In this document: one piece after another, positions 20,025-27,767 of the stretch
How positions within the stretch are numbered: the stretch's first letter is position 1
Layout: each line of letters begins with the position of its first letter
Assembly: GCF_020523985.1 (NCBI RefSeq)
Contig: NZ_JAIVKM010000012.1
Coordinates: 18,145 to 82,144, forward strand
Direction of reading: 5' to 3'
Length of the DNA: 64,000 nucleotides
Source: Mangrovibacter yixingensis
GTDB lineage: Bacteria; Pseudomonadota; Gammaproteobacteria; Enterobacterales; Enterobacteriaceae
Made by a program: the position numbers and the translations under genes
Notes under the pieces: generated by a model
Seen by the model: the letters and a program-made list of their open reading frames with translations, nothing else
What the model was told of the DNA's origin: nothing
Databases searched by the model: none

Positions 20025-20293
20025 AGAAACAACCTTTATGAAAAGTAGCGGTAGATAACAGTAACCCCACCACCAACCTGCATTCCTGAGCAGGCTGGCG
20101 TAAAAATGGGCTACGGATTATACAGTCCAGGCCACAGTGGGGCAACGTGGCGGGGGCAAGCTATGCTAATACCTGCGGGCCGCCCCGGCCAAATGCTGCA
20201 ATTTACCGCGATATTCGCTTACCAGGTTTATACTTATTTTTATGCGGATCTATCAGTTACGTGCACAGCGATGCGCTAACAAGGAGAATTATT

Positions 20294-20713
20294 ATGCGTC
20301 ACCGTCATACCCTCTGGATAAACGCACTACTCGCCATAAGCCTGGCATCACTTCCTGCTGCCGTCCTTGCCAATAATGGCAACGGGCATAAACCAGACAA
20401 AGCCAAACACAGCCAGGGAAATAACCACGGCAACAATAAACAAGATAAAGATATCGACTGGGGCGATTTCCGCCTGAAAGCAAAACATATGGGGTACACC
20501 GGGTATAAACCCCTGCCGCCAGGGATTGCCAAAAAACTGGTGCGTGGGCAGCCTTTACCACCAGGGATCGCCAAAAAAGCGATTCCGGGCGACCTGGGGC
20601 GTTTGTTGCCTTATTACCCGGGCCGGGAATGGCGCATTGTGGGAAATGATTTAGTGTCTGTTGTAATAAGCACAGCCATTGTTGCTGAAATTATTCATGA
20701 TGCGTTTGATTAA
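20294..20713 (+). CDS. CigR-family (RcnB-like) secreted protein
   Basis: A 139-residue exported protein. Residues 1-30 are a signal peptide (LLAISLASLPAAVLA), then a low-complexity Asn/Gly/His/Lys stretch, then duplicated LPPGIAKKLVRGQPLPPGIAKK repeats and a C-terminal hydrophobic segment (DLVSVVISTAIVAEIIHDAF). This matches the CigR type of anti-virulence regulator, in which the same repeated LPPGIAK motif and hydrophobic end occur. The ATG at 20294 has an AAGGAG ribosome site 9 nt upstream; the longer open frame lacks a signal peptide. CigR in Salmonella lies in a pathogenicity island, but homologues occur outside, and here the neighbours offer no functional clue. Confidence 0.8.
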   Translation: MRHRHTLWINALLAISLASLPAAVLANNGNGHKPDKAKHSQGNNHGNNKQDKDIDWGDFRLKAKHMGYTGYKPLPPGIAKKLVRGQPLPPGIAKKAIPGDLGRLLPYYPGREWRIVGNDLVSVVISTAIVAEIIHDAFD

Positions 20714-20727
20714 CCAAAAATACCAAA

Positions 20728-20754
20728 GGTGCAGCTAATCGGCATGGCTGCACC
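20728..20754 (+). terminator. Hairpin after the cigR-like gene
   Basis: GGTGCAGC (20728-20735) and GCTGCACC (20747-20754) form a perfect 8-bp stem with an 11-nt loop, 15 bp past the stop. No T run follows, so termination is uncertain. Confidence 0.45.
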
Positions 20755-20857
20755 CGCAACTACTGCTGCGCCATCCCTTCCTGCTGCATACAGCGAACCA
20801 ACCGAGAACCCATCGCTTTATACGAAACATTCCGACACTTTTTTCTGATGAAATCAC

Positions 20858-20898
20858 TTCACATTTTGCTGCGCACCAATTATGTTATGTTATAACAT
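20858..20898 (+). promoter_or_regulatory. Promoter and Zur box of the metal ABC operon
   Basis: A sigma70-like promoter TTCACA (20858-20863), 17-bp spacer, TATGTT (20881-20886). Overlapping the -10 is the 17-bp dyad ATGTTATGTTATAACAT (20882-20898), which fits ATGTTAT-N3-ATAACAT, the core of the enterobacterial Zur operator. A repressor here would block polymerase directly. Zur itself is encoded at 25090-25602. Confidence 0.75.
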
Positions 20899-20917
20899 TT
20901 TTACAGGTTTTTTTACG

Positions 20918-21040
20918 ATGCACTCTTCTACAAGCCACCACTCCTTATTAACGCTGTCCTCATTGATGCGCATTGTGTTCGCGTTGGTGTTGCTGGCTGG
21001 GATGTGGTGCGCCATTGACTGGGCTAACGCACTAGCATGA
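20918..21040 (+). CDS. 40-residue candidate membrane protein leading the metal ABC operon
   Basis: A small open frame beginning MHSSTSHHSLLTLSSLMRIV and ending CAIDWANALA, with one hydrophobic segment (about residues 15-32, containing IVFALVLLAGMWCAI). Its stop overlaps the start of the ATPase gene as ATGA, a hallmark of translational coupling, and it begins 20 bp after the Zur box, so it would be the first gene of the transcript. I do not recognise a family. The two adjacent histidines near the N-terminus and the lone cysteine could touch metal, but that is speculation. It could alternatively serve only as a leader that starts translation of the ATPase gene. No strong ribosome site is visible. 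Confidence 0.5.
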   Translation: MHSSTSHHSLLTLSSLMRIVFALVLLAGMWCAIDWANALA

Positions 21041-21690
21041 TACACCTTGAAAATTTAGCCACAGGCTACCGCCGCCAGTGCATTGGCGCGCCATTTAATG
21101 GCACCTTTCATACTGGTAGCCTGACTGCCATTGTTGGCGCCAACGGCACGGGAAAATCCACGTTGCTGAAAACTCTGGCGGGCATTTTGCCGCCCGTTTC
21201 CGGCCAGGTGAGTTTCCCGGATGGCCGGCCACGGATTGCCTGGCTGCCCCAACAGGCTGAGCTGGACCATCAATTTCCACTGACCGTGTTTGACGTAGTG
21301 TCTATGGGCTGCTGGCCCGCCCTGCGCTTCTGGCAACGTTTCTCCCGCCAACGCATGGCTCATGTCTGGCAGGCTATTGAGCAGGTTGGCCTGGTGGATA
21401 TGGCGAAAAATACCATCAATACGCTTTCTGGCGGGCAGTTCCAACGCATGCTTTTTGCCCGGTTACTGCTACAACAGGCACCACTGGTTTTACTGGATGA
21501 GCCATTTACGGGGATTGACCAGAAAACCGGTGAGTTACTGGTCAGCGTGATGCAACAAATGCACCGTAACGGGCAGACATTAATTGTTGTTCTCCATGAC
21601 AGCAGCCTGGTAAAGCGTTGCTTTCCCGACACTCTGCGCCTTGAAAACCAGCATTACCAATGGGGGAACACCCTGGAAGTGATGGCGTAA
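21037..21690 (+). CDS. Metal ABC transporter, ATP-binding subunit
   Basis: A 217-residue ABC ATPase of the manganese/zinc/iron cluster. Walker A is VGANGTGKSTLLK (about residues 32-44), the signature is LSGGQFQRMLFARLLL and Walker B is PLVLLDEPFTGID. It is shorter than average for the family but complete. The start overlaps the preceding small frame. With the permease and binding protein it forms a three-part importer energised in the cytoplasm. A Zur-type operator points to zinc rather than manganese. Confidence 0.93.
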   Translation: MIHLENLATGYRRQCIGAPFNGTFHTGSLTAIVGANGTGKSTLLKTLAGILPPVSGQVSFPDGRPRIAWLPQQAELDHQFPLTVFDVVSMGCWPALRFWQRFSRQRMAHVWQAIEQVGLVDMAKNTINTLSGGQFQRMLFARLLLQQAPLVLLDEPFTGIDQKTGELLVSVMQQMHRNGQTLIVVLHDSSLVKRCFPDTLRLENQHYQWGNTLEVMA

Positions 21691-21712
21691 ATGCCGTCCG
21701 GGGTTAACTGAC

Positions 21713-22591
21713 ATGTTTTATCACACCATTATCGATCCTTTTATTCAGTTCGGTTTTATGCGCCGGGCTTTGGTCGCCTGCCTGGCGCTGTCACTTAGCA
21801 TTACTGTACCGGGTGTATTTTTGCTGTTACGCCGCATGAGCCTGGCGGGTGATGCGCTTTCCCACGCCATTTTACCCGGTGTTTCAATCGGTTATTTGAT
21901 GTACGGCATGTCGCTGGTAGCGATGGGGTTTGGTGGGTTTATCGCCGGGCTGTTAGTCGCGCTGGCTTCTGGCTGGGTCAGCAACCTGACGCCGTTACGG
22001 GAAGATGCCAGCTTTGCTGGCTTTTACCTGGGTTCACTGGCGCTTGGCGTAACCCTGGTGTCATTACATGGCTCCAGTGTCGATCTGCTGCATATGCTGT
22101 TTGGCTCCATTCTCGCGGTAGACAAGCAGGCGTTATTTTTCGTGGGCTATATCGCATCATTTACTTTGCTGTGTATTGCCCTGCTCTACCGTTTGCTGGT
22201 GATGGAAGCGTTTGATAAAGCATTCCTTACCGTTAATGCCCGCCGGGCACCGGGAATCATCAATGCGCTGTTTATGACACTGGTGGTGCTGAACCTGGTG
22301 GCGGGTTTTCAAATCCTCGGCACACTGATGACCGTAGGCCTGATGATGCTGCCCGCCATTTCAGCCCGCTGTTGGGTGAACCGCCTCCCGGCACTACTCA
22401 CAATTTCAGCACTATTAACCGCGCTGTCGGCCTTTATTGGGCTGGTGTTTTCGTTCCATGCAGGGATACCAGCAGGCCCGGCTATTGTGCTCACCGCCGC
22501 ACTGTTCTTTATGGTCTCAATTCTCTTTGGGGCTCACAACGGGCTGATTCCCGTTTTTGGCAAGCGAACCACTCAGAAGGAAACGTCATGA
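21713..22591 (+). CDS. Metal ABC transporter, permease
   Basis: A 292-residue inner-membrane protein with about eight hydrophobic segments, of the ABC-3 (ZnuB/SitC/AztB) family. The family-typical GDALSHAILPG motif is present as MSLAGDALSHAILPGVSIGY near residue 45, and the conserved glycine-rich helix with GFQILGTLMTVGLMMLPAISA is clear. It overlaps the start of the binding-protein gene by 4 bp (ATGA). It is expected to form the homodimeric membrane channel. Confidence 0.93.
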   Translation: MFYHTIIDPFIQFGFMRRALVACLALSLSITVPGVFLLLRRMSLAGDALSHAILPGVSIGYLMYGMSLVAMGFGGFIAGLLVALASGWVSNLTPLREDASFAGFYLGSLALGVTLVSLHGSSVDLLHMLFGSILAVDKQALFFVGYIASFTLLCIALLYRLLVMEAFDKAFLTVNARRAPGIINALFMTLVVLNLVAGFQILGTLMTVGLMMLPAISARCWVNRLPALLTISALLTALSAFIGLVFSFHAGIPAGPAIVLTAALFFMVSILFGAHNGLIPVFGKRTTQKETS

Positions 22592-23466
22592 AATACATTA
22601 AGCCTTTATCTCTGGCAGCGCTGTTATTCAGCCCGGCTGCCGTTTTTGCCGCAACACTGAATACCGTCGCCAGTTTCTCTGTACTGGGCGATATTGTGAA
22701 AGAAGTGGGCGGCACACATGTGCAAGTCACTTCACTGGTGGGCCCGAATGGCGACCCGCACACCTTTGAACCGAAACCGGCAGACAGCCAAACCCTGCAC
22801 AATGCTGATGTCGTTTTTGTCAGTGGTCTGGGGATGGAAGGTTGGATGAACCGCCTGATCAGCGCATCGGGTTATAAAGGTGAAATAGTCACAGCTTCCG
22901 AGGGCGTTAATTCGCGCCAAATGCAGGAAGATGGCAAAACCGTGACTGACCCTCACGCATGGAACAGTGCGGCGAATGGCGCAATTTATGCGCGTAACGT
23001 AATGAATGCATTGATTAAAGCAGACCCGCAAGATGCTGATTATTTCCGCCAGCACGGTTCTGCTTATATTGAAAAGCTGAACAAACTGGATGCCTGGGCG
23101 AAAAAAACCTTTGCCGCTATTCCAGAAAGCCGCCGCCATGTCATCACCAGCCATGATGCCTTTGGGTATTTTGGTGCTGAATATGGTGTGAAATTCCTTG
23201 CACCGGTAGGCTTTTCTACTGAAGCCGAAGCCAGTGCCAGCGATGTTGCCGGGCTGATTAACCAAATCAAGCAGGAGCATATCCACACCTACTTTATTGA
23301 AAACCAGACTGACCCGCGCCTGGTAAAACAAATTGCCGCAGCAAGTGGTGCTAAACCTGGGGGTGAATTGTACCCGGAAGCATTAACCACTAAAGACGGG
23401 GTTGCTCCGACTTATGTGGCTGCGTTTAAACACAACGTGGAAACCATCGCCGCCAGCATGAAATAA
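22588..23466 (+). CDS. Metal ABC transporter, periplasmic substrate-binding protein
   Basis: A 292-residue cluster A-I binding protein with signal peptide MKYIKPLSLAALLFSPAAVFA. Likely ligands are His in GDPHTFEPKPAD, His in TDPHAWNSAANG, His in TSHDAFGYFGAEYGV, and an acidic residue near the C-terminus. The long His-rich loop of ZnuA is missing, so it resembles AztC/SitA-type proteins. The start is the ATG overlapping the permease stop; the reading frame is open upstream but encodes no signal peptide. A zinc or manganese substrate is likely, zinc favoured by the Zur box. Confidence 0.92.
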   Translation: MKYIKPLSLAALLFSPAAVFAATLNTVASFSVLGDIVKEVGGTHVQVTSLVGPNGDPHTFEPKPADSQTLHNADVVFVSGLGMEGWMNRLISASGYKGEIVTASEGVNSRQMQEDGKTVTDPHAWNSAANGAIYARNVMNALIKADPQDADYFRQHGSAYIEKLNKLDAWAKKTFAAIPESRRHVITSHDAFGYFGAEYGVKFLAPVGFSTEAEASASDVAGLINQIKQEHIHTYFIENQTDPRLVKQIAAASGAKPGGELYPEALTTKDGVAPTYVAAFKHNVETIAASMK

Positions 23467-23476
23467 CTGGCAGAGT

Positions 23477-23514
23477 CACACCCCGGCGAGCGACTGCCAC
23501 CGGGGTGTGTTTTA
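23477..23514 (+). terminator. Terminator of the metal ABC operon
   Basis: Stem CACACCCCGG (23477-23486) with perfect complement at 23500-23509, loop of 13, followed by TTTTATC. It ends one base before the stop of the convergent gene. Confidence 0.85.
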
Positions 23515-24774
23515 TCAGAAGGTGAAAGTCAGTTGCGCGCCCGCGCCCCATGTTTCTTTTTCTCCCACCAGGCCATTAATATCCAGGTGAACCCGGTTAA
23601 ATGGCGCAAACCCCAGGCCTGCAGTCACCGCATTATTATCATTGCCTTTAATGTCAGCCTGGTAACCCGCCCGCACTGCCAACCAGCTTAATGGGCGAAC
23701 TTCAGCCCCGGCTCTCAGGTATTGTGAGTTCTCTTCGCTCTTAAAACCTTTGGTTTCTGTCAGGTCGCCATCGGCAGTCAGTGTCAGTAACTCGTTGCTC
23801 CACGCAACCCCTGCCGTTACCAGTGGCGAGATCTGGAAAGTATCTTTGTAACCGTTGATCTCTTTAGTATCGATATCGCGCGGGACCAGGTTTTGCCCGC
23901 TCAGGCCAACAGTCCAGTGTTCGCCAAAATCTGCCGCGATCCCTGCATCCACGTTAAACCCGGTGTCGGTGTTACGGTATTTGCTGTCACGCAGGTCGTC
24001 ACTGTCATAGTTGTAGATAGAAACAGAGTAGTTATACAGCCAGGTTTTTTGCAGTTTTGGAGTTACACCAACAGATACGGGAACACCACCAATATCAAAC
24101 TGCTTCGCCACTGCAATGCCGTAATCAGAGACAATCGCCGCCCGGCCAAAGCCGGTTGATTTCAGGTTGTCCTGAACAGCACTTGGGTCCAGTGCCGCGG
24201 CTGCCGCAGCTACGGTACTGTTCTCAATATCTTGTAAGAGCGTTACATCATTGGGGTCTATATAAGAACTCACCCGCGCACGCGCCCAGGCTTTCGTCAC
24301 AAACGCCATAGAGATAGTGCTGGTGGGGATACTAACTGCCAGGCCAGCCGCTGCTTTAGCACTGGCTGTTTTGCCATCCAGGTAAGTCAGTTCATCAGCC
24401 AAATCACCTGCAGCAGCCTGAATCCGCGGCAACTGCTGGGTGTAATTCAGCAAAGTGATATTACCCAGTTCATCTTTCCAGGTGTTTACTTTGTCACTGA
24501 TGTTGTCAATTTCGTCCTGCAGGTTGTCTTTATCTGACACCTCAACACCCACAGACGGCAAAACAACGGATACATTGTCATCATCGTGCGCTTTCGCCAG
24601 TAAAGCAGGGTTTATCAGTACCCCGCTGCCATAACTGGCAGAGGCTACCCCTGTTCCCCCCATCCCATCACTCCGCGATTCGGCCCAGGTATTGGCAGCC
24701 AACGCCGGGTGAGCAATCAAAAATGTGGCAGTCATGGTCGCCACTAAAACTTTGCTTATTCTGTTCACAGGCAT
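23515..24774 (-). CDS. TraF-like outer-membrane beta-barrel protein
   Basis: A 419-residue exported protein of the family often annotated conjugal transfer protein TraF (PF13729 type), although nothing conjugative surrounds it. After the signal peptide (SKVLVATMTATFLIAHPALAA) come ESRSDGMGGTGVASASYGSG, a coiled-coil-prone charged insert with DNLQDEIDNISDKVNTWKDEL, and then amphipathic strands ending in the terminal aromatic TFTF, as for outer-membrane barrels. The ATG at 24774 gives the best signal peptide; an in-frame ATG 15 codons earlier is possible. It lies tail-to-tail with the metal ABC operon and back-to-back with zur. Function is unknown to me; a porin-like or FadL-like role is conceivable. 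Confidence 0.8.
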   Translation of the reverse strand: MPVNRISKVLVATMTATFLIAHPALAANTWAESRSDGMGGTGVASASYGSGVLINPALLAKAHDDDNVSVVLPSVGVEVSDKDNLQDEIDNISDKVNTWKDELGNITLLNYTQQLPRIQAAAGDLADELTYLDGKTASAKAAAGLAVSIPTSTISMAFVTKAWARARVSSYIDPNDVTLLQDIENSTVAAAAAALDPSAVQDNLKSTGFGRAAIVSDYGIAVAKQFDIGGVPVSVGVTPKLQKTWLYNYSVSIYNYDSDDLRDSKYRNTDTGFNVDAGIAADFGEHWTVGLSGQNLVPRDIDTKEINGYKDTFQISPLVTAGVAWSNELLTLTADGDLTETKGFKSEENSQYLRAGAEVRPLSWLAVRAGYQADIKGNDNNAVTAGLGFAPFNRVHLDINGLVGEKETWGAGAQLTFTF

Positions 24775-25089
24775 TCCGTCCAGGTATTGTGAATAATTTT
24801 CGACCACCCTCTTTATCACCCAGGTAGCCGCAAGCTATTGCTGTGAATAACGGCGAAAAAAGCAGGTTATTGCAGTGTTTGAAAAGACGTATCCATCCTG
24901 GACAAATTGTTATTTTGTGACCTACCTCATATGTATAGTTCAGGGTTTTGATTTTTGTGAAGGTTTTTGACGAAGGGATACAGGGTGGCTATCGATTGGT
25001 CCTGGTAATAACGGCAATGTGGCGTATATATCGGTGTTTTGAGCGGTTCATGGTAAAGTAGCTTCTTTACGACCATGTTGAGGGCCGGG

Positions 25090-25602
25090 ATGGACAAGTC
25101 TGGGACACAAAACCTGTTAGCTCGGGCAGAAAAGCTTTGCCAGCAGCGCAATGTACGCCTGACACCACAGCGCCTTGAAGTGCTGCGCCTGATGAGCGAG
25201 CAGGAGGGGTCGATAAGCGCATATGACTTGCTGGACTTATTACGTGTTGCAGAACCCCAGGCAAAACCGCCCACGGTTTACCGTGCTCTGGATTTTTTGC
25301 TGGAGCAGGGGTTTGTTCATAAAGTTGAATCAACCAACAGCTACGTGCTGTGCCACCTGTTTGACCAACCCACTCATACCTCCGCCATGTTTATTTGCGA
25401 CCGTTGCGGCGCAGTGAAAGAAGAGTGTGCGGAAGGCGTAGAAGACATTATGCACGGCCTGGCGGCCAGTATGGGGTTTGCATTGCGCCACAATGTGATT
25501 GAAGCTCATGGCTTATGTTCACAATGCGTGGAAGTGGAGAGCTGCCGCCATCCGGAAAGTTGTGGGCATGATCATTCTGAAACAGGCAAGAAAAAGCGCT
25601 AA
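25090..25602 (+). CDS. zur: Zinc uptake regulator
   Basis: Fur-family repressor which, when zinc-loaded, binds operators of zinc uptake genes. The 170-residue product is nearly the same as E. coli Zur: N-terminal winged helix (QRNVRLTPQRLEVLRLM, KPPTVYRALDFLLEQGFVHKVES) and a dimerisation and metal domain with CHLFDQPTHTSAMFICDRCG, HGLCSQCVEVESCRH and a His-rich tail CGHDHSE. The ATG at 25090 is favoured (MDKSGTQNLLARAEK aligned with E. coli); an ATG 5 codons upstream is less likely. Its likely target operon begins 4 kb upstream. Confidence 0.97.
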   Translation: MDKSGTQNLLARAEKLCQQRNVRLTPQRLEVLRLMSEQEGSISAYDLLDLLRVAEPQAKPPTVYRALDFLLEQGFVHKVESTNSYVLCHLFDQPTHTSAMFICDRCGAVKEECAEGVEDIMHGLAASMGFALRHNVIEAHGLCSQCVEVESCRHPESCGHDHSETGKKKR

Positions 25603-25614
25603 CCACAGTTTGTC

Positions 25615-25640
25615 TACAGAGGGCCGTGAAGCCCTCTGTA
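25615..25640. terminator. Hairpin between zur and yjbJ
   Basis: TACAGAGGGC (25615-25624) and its exact complement at 25631-25640, loop of 6, between converging genes. There is no T run on either side, so it may act weakly or with Rho. Confidence 0.5.
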
Positions 25641-25659
25641 ACTGTGAATCAAAGCAGGT

Positions 25660-25869
25660 TTACCACCGGTAGTCATCGCGTTTTTCCCAGGCAGCCACTT
25701 CCTCTTCAGCCCGGGCCTTTGCATAACCATAACGTTCCTGAATTCGTCCTATTAGTTGGTCACGCTTCCCTTCAATGACTTCTAAATCATCATCAGTCAG
25801 TTTGCCCCACTCTTCTTTCACCTTACCTTTGATGATTTTCCAGTCTCCACTGATTTCCGTTATATTCAT
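25660..25869 (-). CDS. yjbJ: CsbD-family stress protein
   Basis: A 69-residue hydrophilic protein very close to E. coli YjbJ: WKIIKGKVKEEWGKLTDDDLEVIEGKRDQL and EERYGYAK-type segments ending EKRDDYRW. YjbJ is an abundant CsbD-like stationary-phase and stress protein of unknown molecular function. Its place beside zur is conserved. Single gene, transcribed toward zur. Confidence 0.93.
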   Translation of the reverse strand: MNITEISGDWKIIKGKVKEEWGKLTDDDLEVIEGKRDQLIGRIQERYGYAKARAEEEVAAWEKRDDYRW

Positions 25870-26157
25870 CGCAGCGTCCTCACGGTTGGTTAATTGAAAC
25901 AGTGCCGTTTACTGACAGCTTGTTTGGCTTACTTCATGAAAAATTGTAGTTCATCAAATTGTATTTGATTATTTTTTAAGAATGTTTAACTGATAAACCC
26001 CAACAATACCGCCTGTAAGTTCCTTCAAACAGCGCTGCCTTTTCCGCTCGCTTGCATAGCGCTGTTAATAACTTGTAAAACCCGCTGGGGAAAATGATTT
26101 CCCCAAAAAATAAGTTGCGGTAACATTGGCGGTATCCTCCGTGAAGGCCTGCCGCTT

Positions 26158-26595
26158 ATGCCACCAGAAAATTTGCTCCTTGATAACCAACTGTGTTTTT
26201 CCCTCTACTCCGCGAACCTGGCGCTGAATAAAATCTACCGTAATGTGCTTAAGCCTCTGGAGATAACCTATCCCCAATATCTGGTGTTGCTGATCCTCTG
26301 GGAATCTGACCAACAAACGGTTTCGGCTATTGGTGAACGCCTGTTCCTGGATTCCGCCACACTTACGCCGTTACTGAAACGCATGGAAGCTGCAGGTTTG
26401 GTTACCCGCCAGCGCTCCACACAGGATGAACGCCAGGTGATTGTCAGCCTGTCGGATAAAGGCCGGGGCTTGCAGCAACAAGCCGAAACCATTCCCCAAC
26501 ATATTTTGTGCGCCTCCGCCTGCGACCAGGCCGAACTCATCACGCTGAAGCAACAACTCGATACCTTACGCGACCAGTTAATCAAAAACGCCTGA
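26158..26595 (+). CDS. MarR-family regulator, OhrR type
   Basis: A 145-residue winged-helix repressor. The peroxide-sensing cysteine of OhrR proteins is seen at residue 13 in LDNQLCFSLYSANLA, followed by the NKIYRNVLKPLEITYPQYLVLLILWE block and the DNA-reading helix FLDSATLTPLLKRMEAAGLVTR with wing STQDERQVIVSLSDKGR. OhrR controls organic hydroperoxide reductase (ohr), but no ohr gene is present here. It could act on a distant ohr, or on the DUF1330 gene 98 bp downstream. The C-terminal cysteine (CASACDQ) could be the resolving partner of a two-cysteine type. Confidence 0.85.
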   Translation: MPPENLLLDNQLCFSLYSANLALNKIYRNVLKPLEITYPQYLVLLILWESDQQTVSAIGERLFLDSATLTPLLKRMEAAGLVTRQRSTQDERQVIVSLSDKGRGLQQQAETIPQHILCASACDQAELITLKQQLDTLRDQLIKNA

Positions 26596-26693
26596 TAGCG
26601 TTAAAGGCAAGAAACACGAAAAACACCCACGGGCACTCTGCCATGATAGGCGTTATCTTTTATAGTTAACCCGCCAATCCCCGGAGAGAAACG

Positions 26694-26981
26694 ATGAGTG
26701 CTTATGTGATTTTCGTGCGCAAAACCACGCATGATGAACAAGAAATGCAAACCTACGCCAAACTGGCTGGCGAAGCGCGTGGCAACCACCCTATTACCCC
26801 GCTGGCTTTTTATGGTGATATCACCACGCTTGAAGGCGACGATGCCGAAGGTGCGGTGATTCTGTCATTCCCGGATATGGAAGCCGCAAAAGCCTGGTAC
26901 TACAGCGATGCTTACCAAAAAGCGAAAAAGCACCGGAATTTGGGTGCCGACTACCAGGTGTTATTGATTCAGGGGGTTTGA
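26694..26981 (+). CDS. DUF1330-like protein
   Basis: A 95-residue cytoplasmic protein with the ferredoxin-like dimeric alpha+beta architecture of DUF1330: MSAYVIFVRKTTHDEQEMQTYAK at the start and VILSFPDMEAAKAWYYSDAYQKAKKHR in the C-terminal half, the family's most conserved stretch. No enzyme activity is established for the family. It starts 98 bp after the OhrR-type gene with a ribosome site GGAGAG, and borders the repeat array. Confidence 0.8.
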   Translation: MSAYVIFVRKTTHDEQEMQTYAKLAGEARGNHPITPLAFYGDITTLEGDDAEGAVILSFPDMEAAKAWYYSDAYQKAKKHRNLGADYQVLLIQGV

Positions 26982-27032
26982 TCAACGGGGGTGTTCTTTT
27001 TGCAAAACTGAACTGAGTCTGGAGTCTACAGG

Positions 27033-27049
27033 CACGCCAGACTGGCGTG
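27033..27049 (+). repeat. Short hairpin after the DUF1330 gene
   Basis: CACGCCAG and CTGGCGTG flank a single A (8-bp perfect dyad). It is at the boundary of the modular repeat array and may be the 3' end structure of the preceding transcript. Confidence 0.5.
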
Positions 27050-27058
27050 AATGGGATT

Positions 27059-27102
27059 TTCACCGAACCGACATCCGGCTCAGTGAACGTACCGCAGCCA
27101 CA
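27059..27102 (+). repeat. Repeat module C, copy 1
   Basis: Hairpin element with outer arms TTCAC/GTGAA, inner arms near GAACCG/CGGCTC, and tail CAGCCACA. Related copies are at 27722-27750 (more diverged) and 28379-28407; a partial copy follows module B3. The inner stem is imperfect here (one A-C mismatch). Confidence 0.7.
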
Positions 27103-27111
27103 GTAAAATGA

Positions 27112-27442
27112 TCTGCCAGTACAGCGCCGGTTGCGCGCCGTGTCAGCAACACCAGTTTCACTCACCGCCTGCGCACGGCGCACGCAGGGGGCCCGGCCCC
27201 CCTGCACCCCCGTTGGTGGCTGGCAAAATCGCCGCTTCGCGGACATTCGGCTTACCCCGGCAGGCTTATCGGGTACCGCTCCGAGTCGGCTTCCTGCCTC
27301 CCGTCGCTCTGCCTGCATCCATGCAGGCAGCCCCGGCCTGCCAGGCACGCCTCAACGATTTCGAGGCCACTAACCCCACCCGTTTGTAAGCTCTCAGAAA
27401 AAACAAATACAGACGTACCGGGTACAAAACTCACAGCCACAC
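27112..27442 (+). repeat. Repeat module A, copy 1 (331 bp)
   Basis: GC-rich module with internal hairpins, including GCAGGGGG pairing with CCCCCTGC and GCCTGCAT pairing with ATGCAGGC at 27311-27328. It recurs at 27768-28098 with only two base differences, at an offset of exactly 656 bp. Open frames on both strands through it look accidental: they lack ribosome sites and the sequence is dominated by dyads. Confidence 0.9.
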
Positions 27443-27464
27443 CGGACAACACAGGCATTCCCGC

Positions 27465-27693
27465 ACTTGCAGCGCTGGCTGAGTCGCGTAAGACCGGTGA
27501 GCCGCAGAAAGGAAGACAAGGTTATTCCGCCAGGACGGCGGAATAAGGCGAAACGAGGCATGGATGCCGAGTCGAGCCGGCCGCAGGCGGACTGCCCGGA
27601 GGTGAACGCAGTGCGCAGCACCGGTTGCCCGCGAAAAACCGGATTGTTAAGGGGCGGGCCCCTTAACACGTTCACCGTCTGTGAAGCCACATT
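27465..27693 (+). repeat. Repeat module B, copy 1 (229 bp), highly structured
   Basis: Contains perfect stems: TTATTCCGCC with complement (27522-27531/27537-27546), GGCAT/ATGCC (27557-27561/27564-27568), and a larger element in which GGTGAACG/CGTTCACC (27601-27608/27669-27676) encloses CCGGTT/AACCGG (27621-27626/27637-27642) and a 10-bp stem (27646-27655/27658-27667). It recurs at 28122-28350 (5 differences) and 28446-28674. All seven variable positions among the three copies are outside the stems. Confidence 0.9.
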
Positions 27694-27721
27694 AGCTTCA
27701 TCACTTCAAGTGAACGCAATT

Positions 27722-27750
27722 TTCACCGAACCGGCAACAGGTTCAGCGAA
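27722..27750 (+). repeat. Repeat module C, copy 2
   Basis: Diverged hairpin copy between B1 and A2: TTCAC, GAACC, a 7-nt loop, GGTTC, GCGAA. It has one mismatch in the outer stem compared with copy 3. Confidence 0.6.
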
Positions 27751-27767
27751 TGTAACCCAAACCATAT

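Noticed and set aside
22372..23466. Longer frame for the metal-binding protein
   Set aside because: It overlaps the permease gene in another frame; the signal peptide starts at 22588.
23515..24774. Conjugative element because of the TraF-like gene
   Set aside because: No other transfer, relaxase or integrase genes in the window.
27116..27389. Proline/alanine-rich frames in module A on both strands
   Set aside because: Open frames caused by high GC; two-strand openness and hairpins argue against coding.
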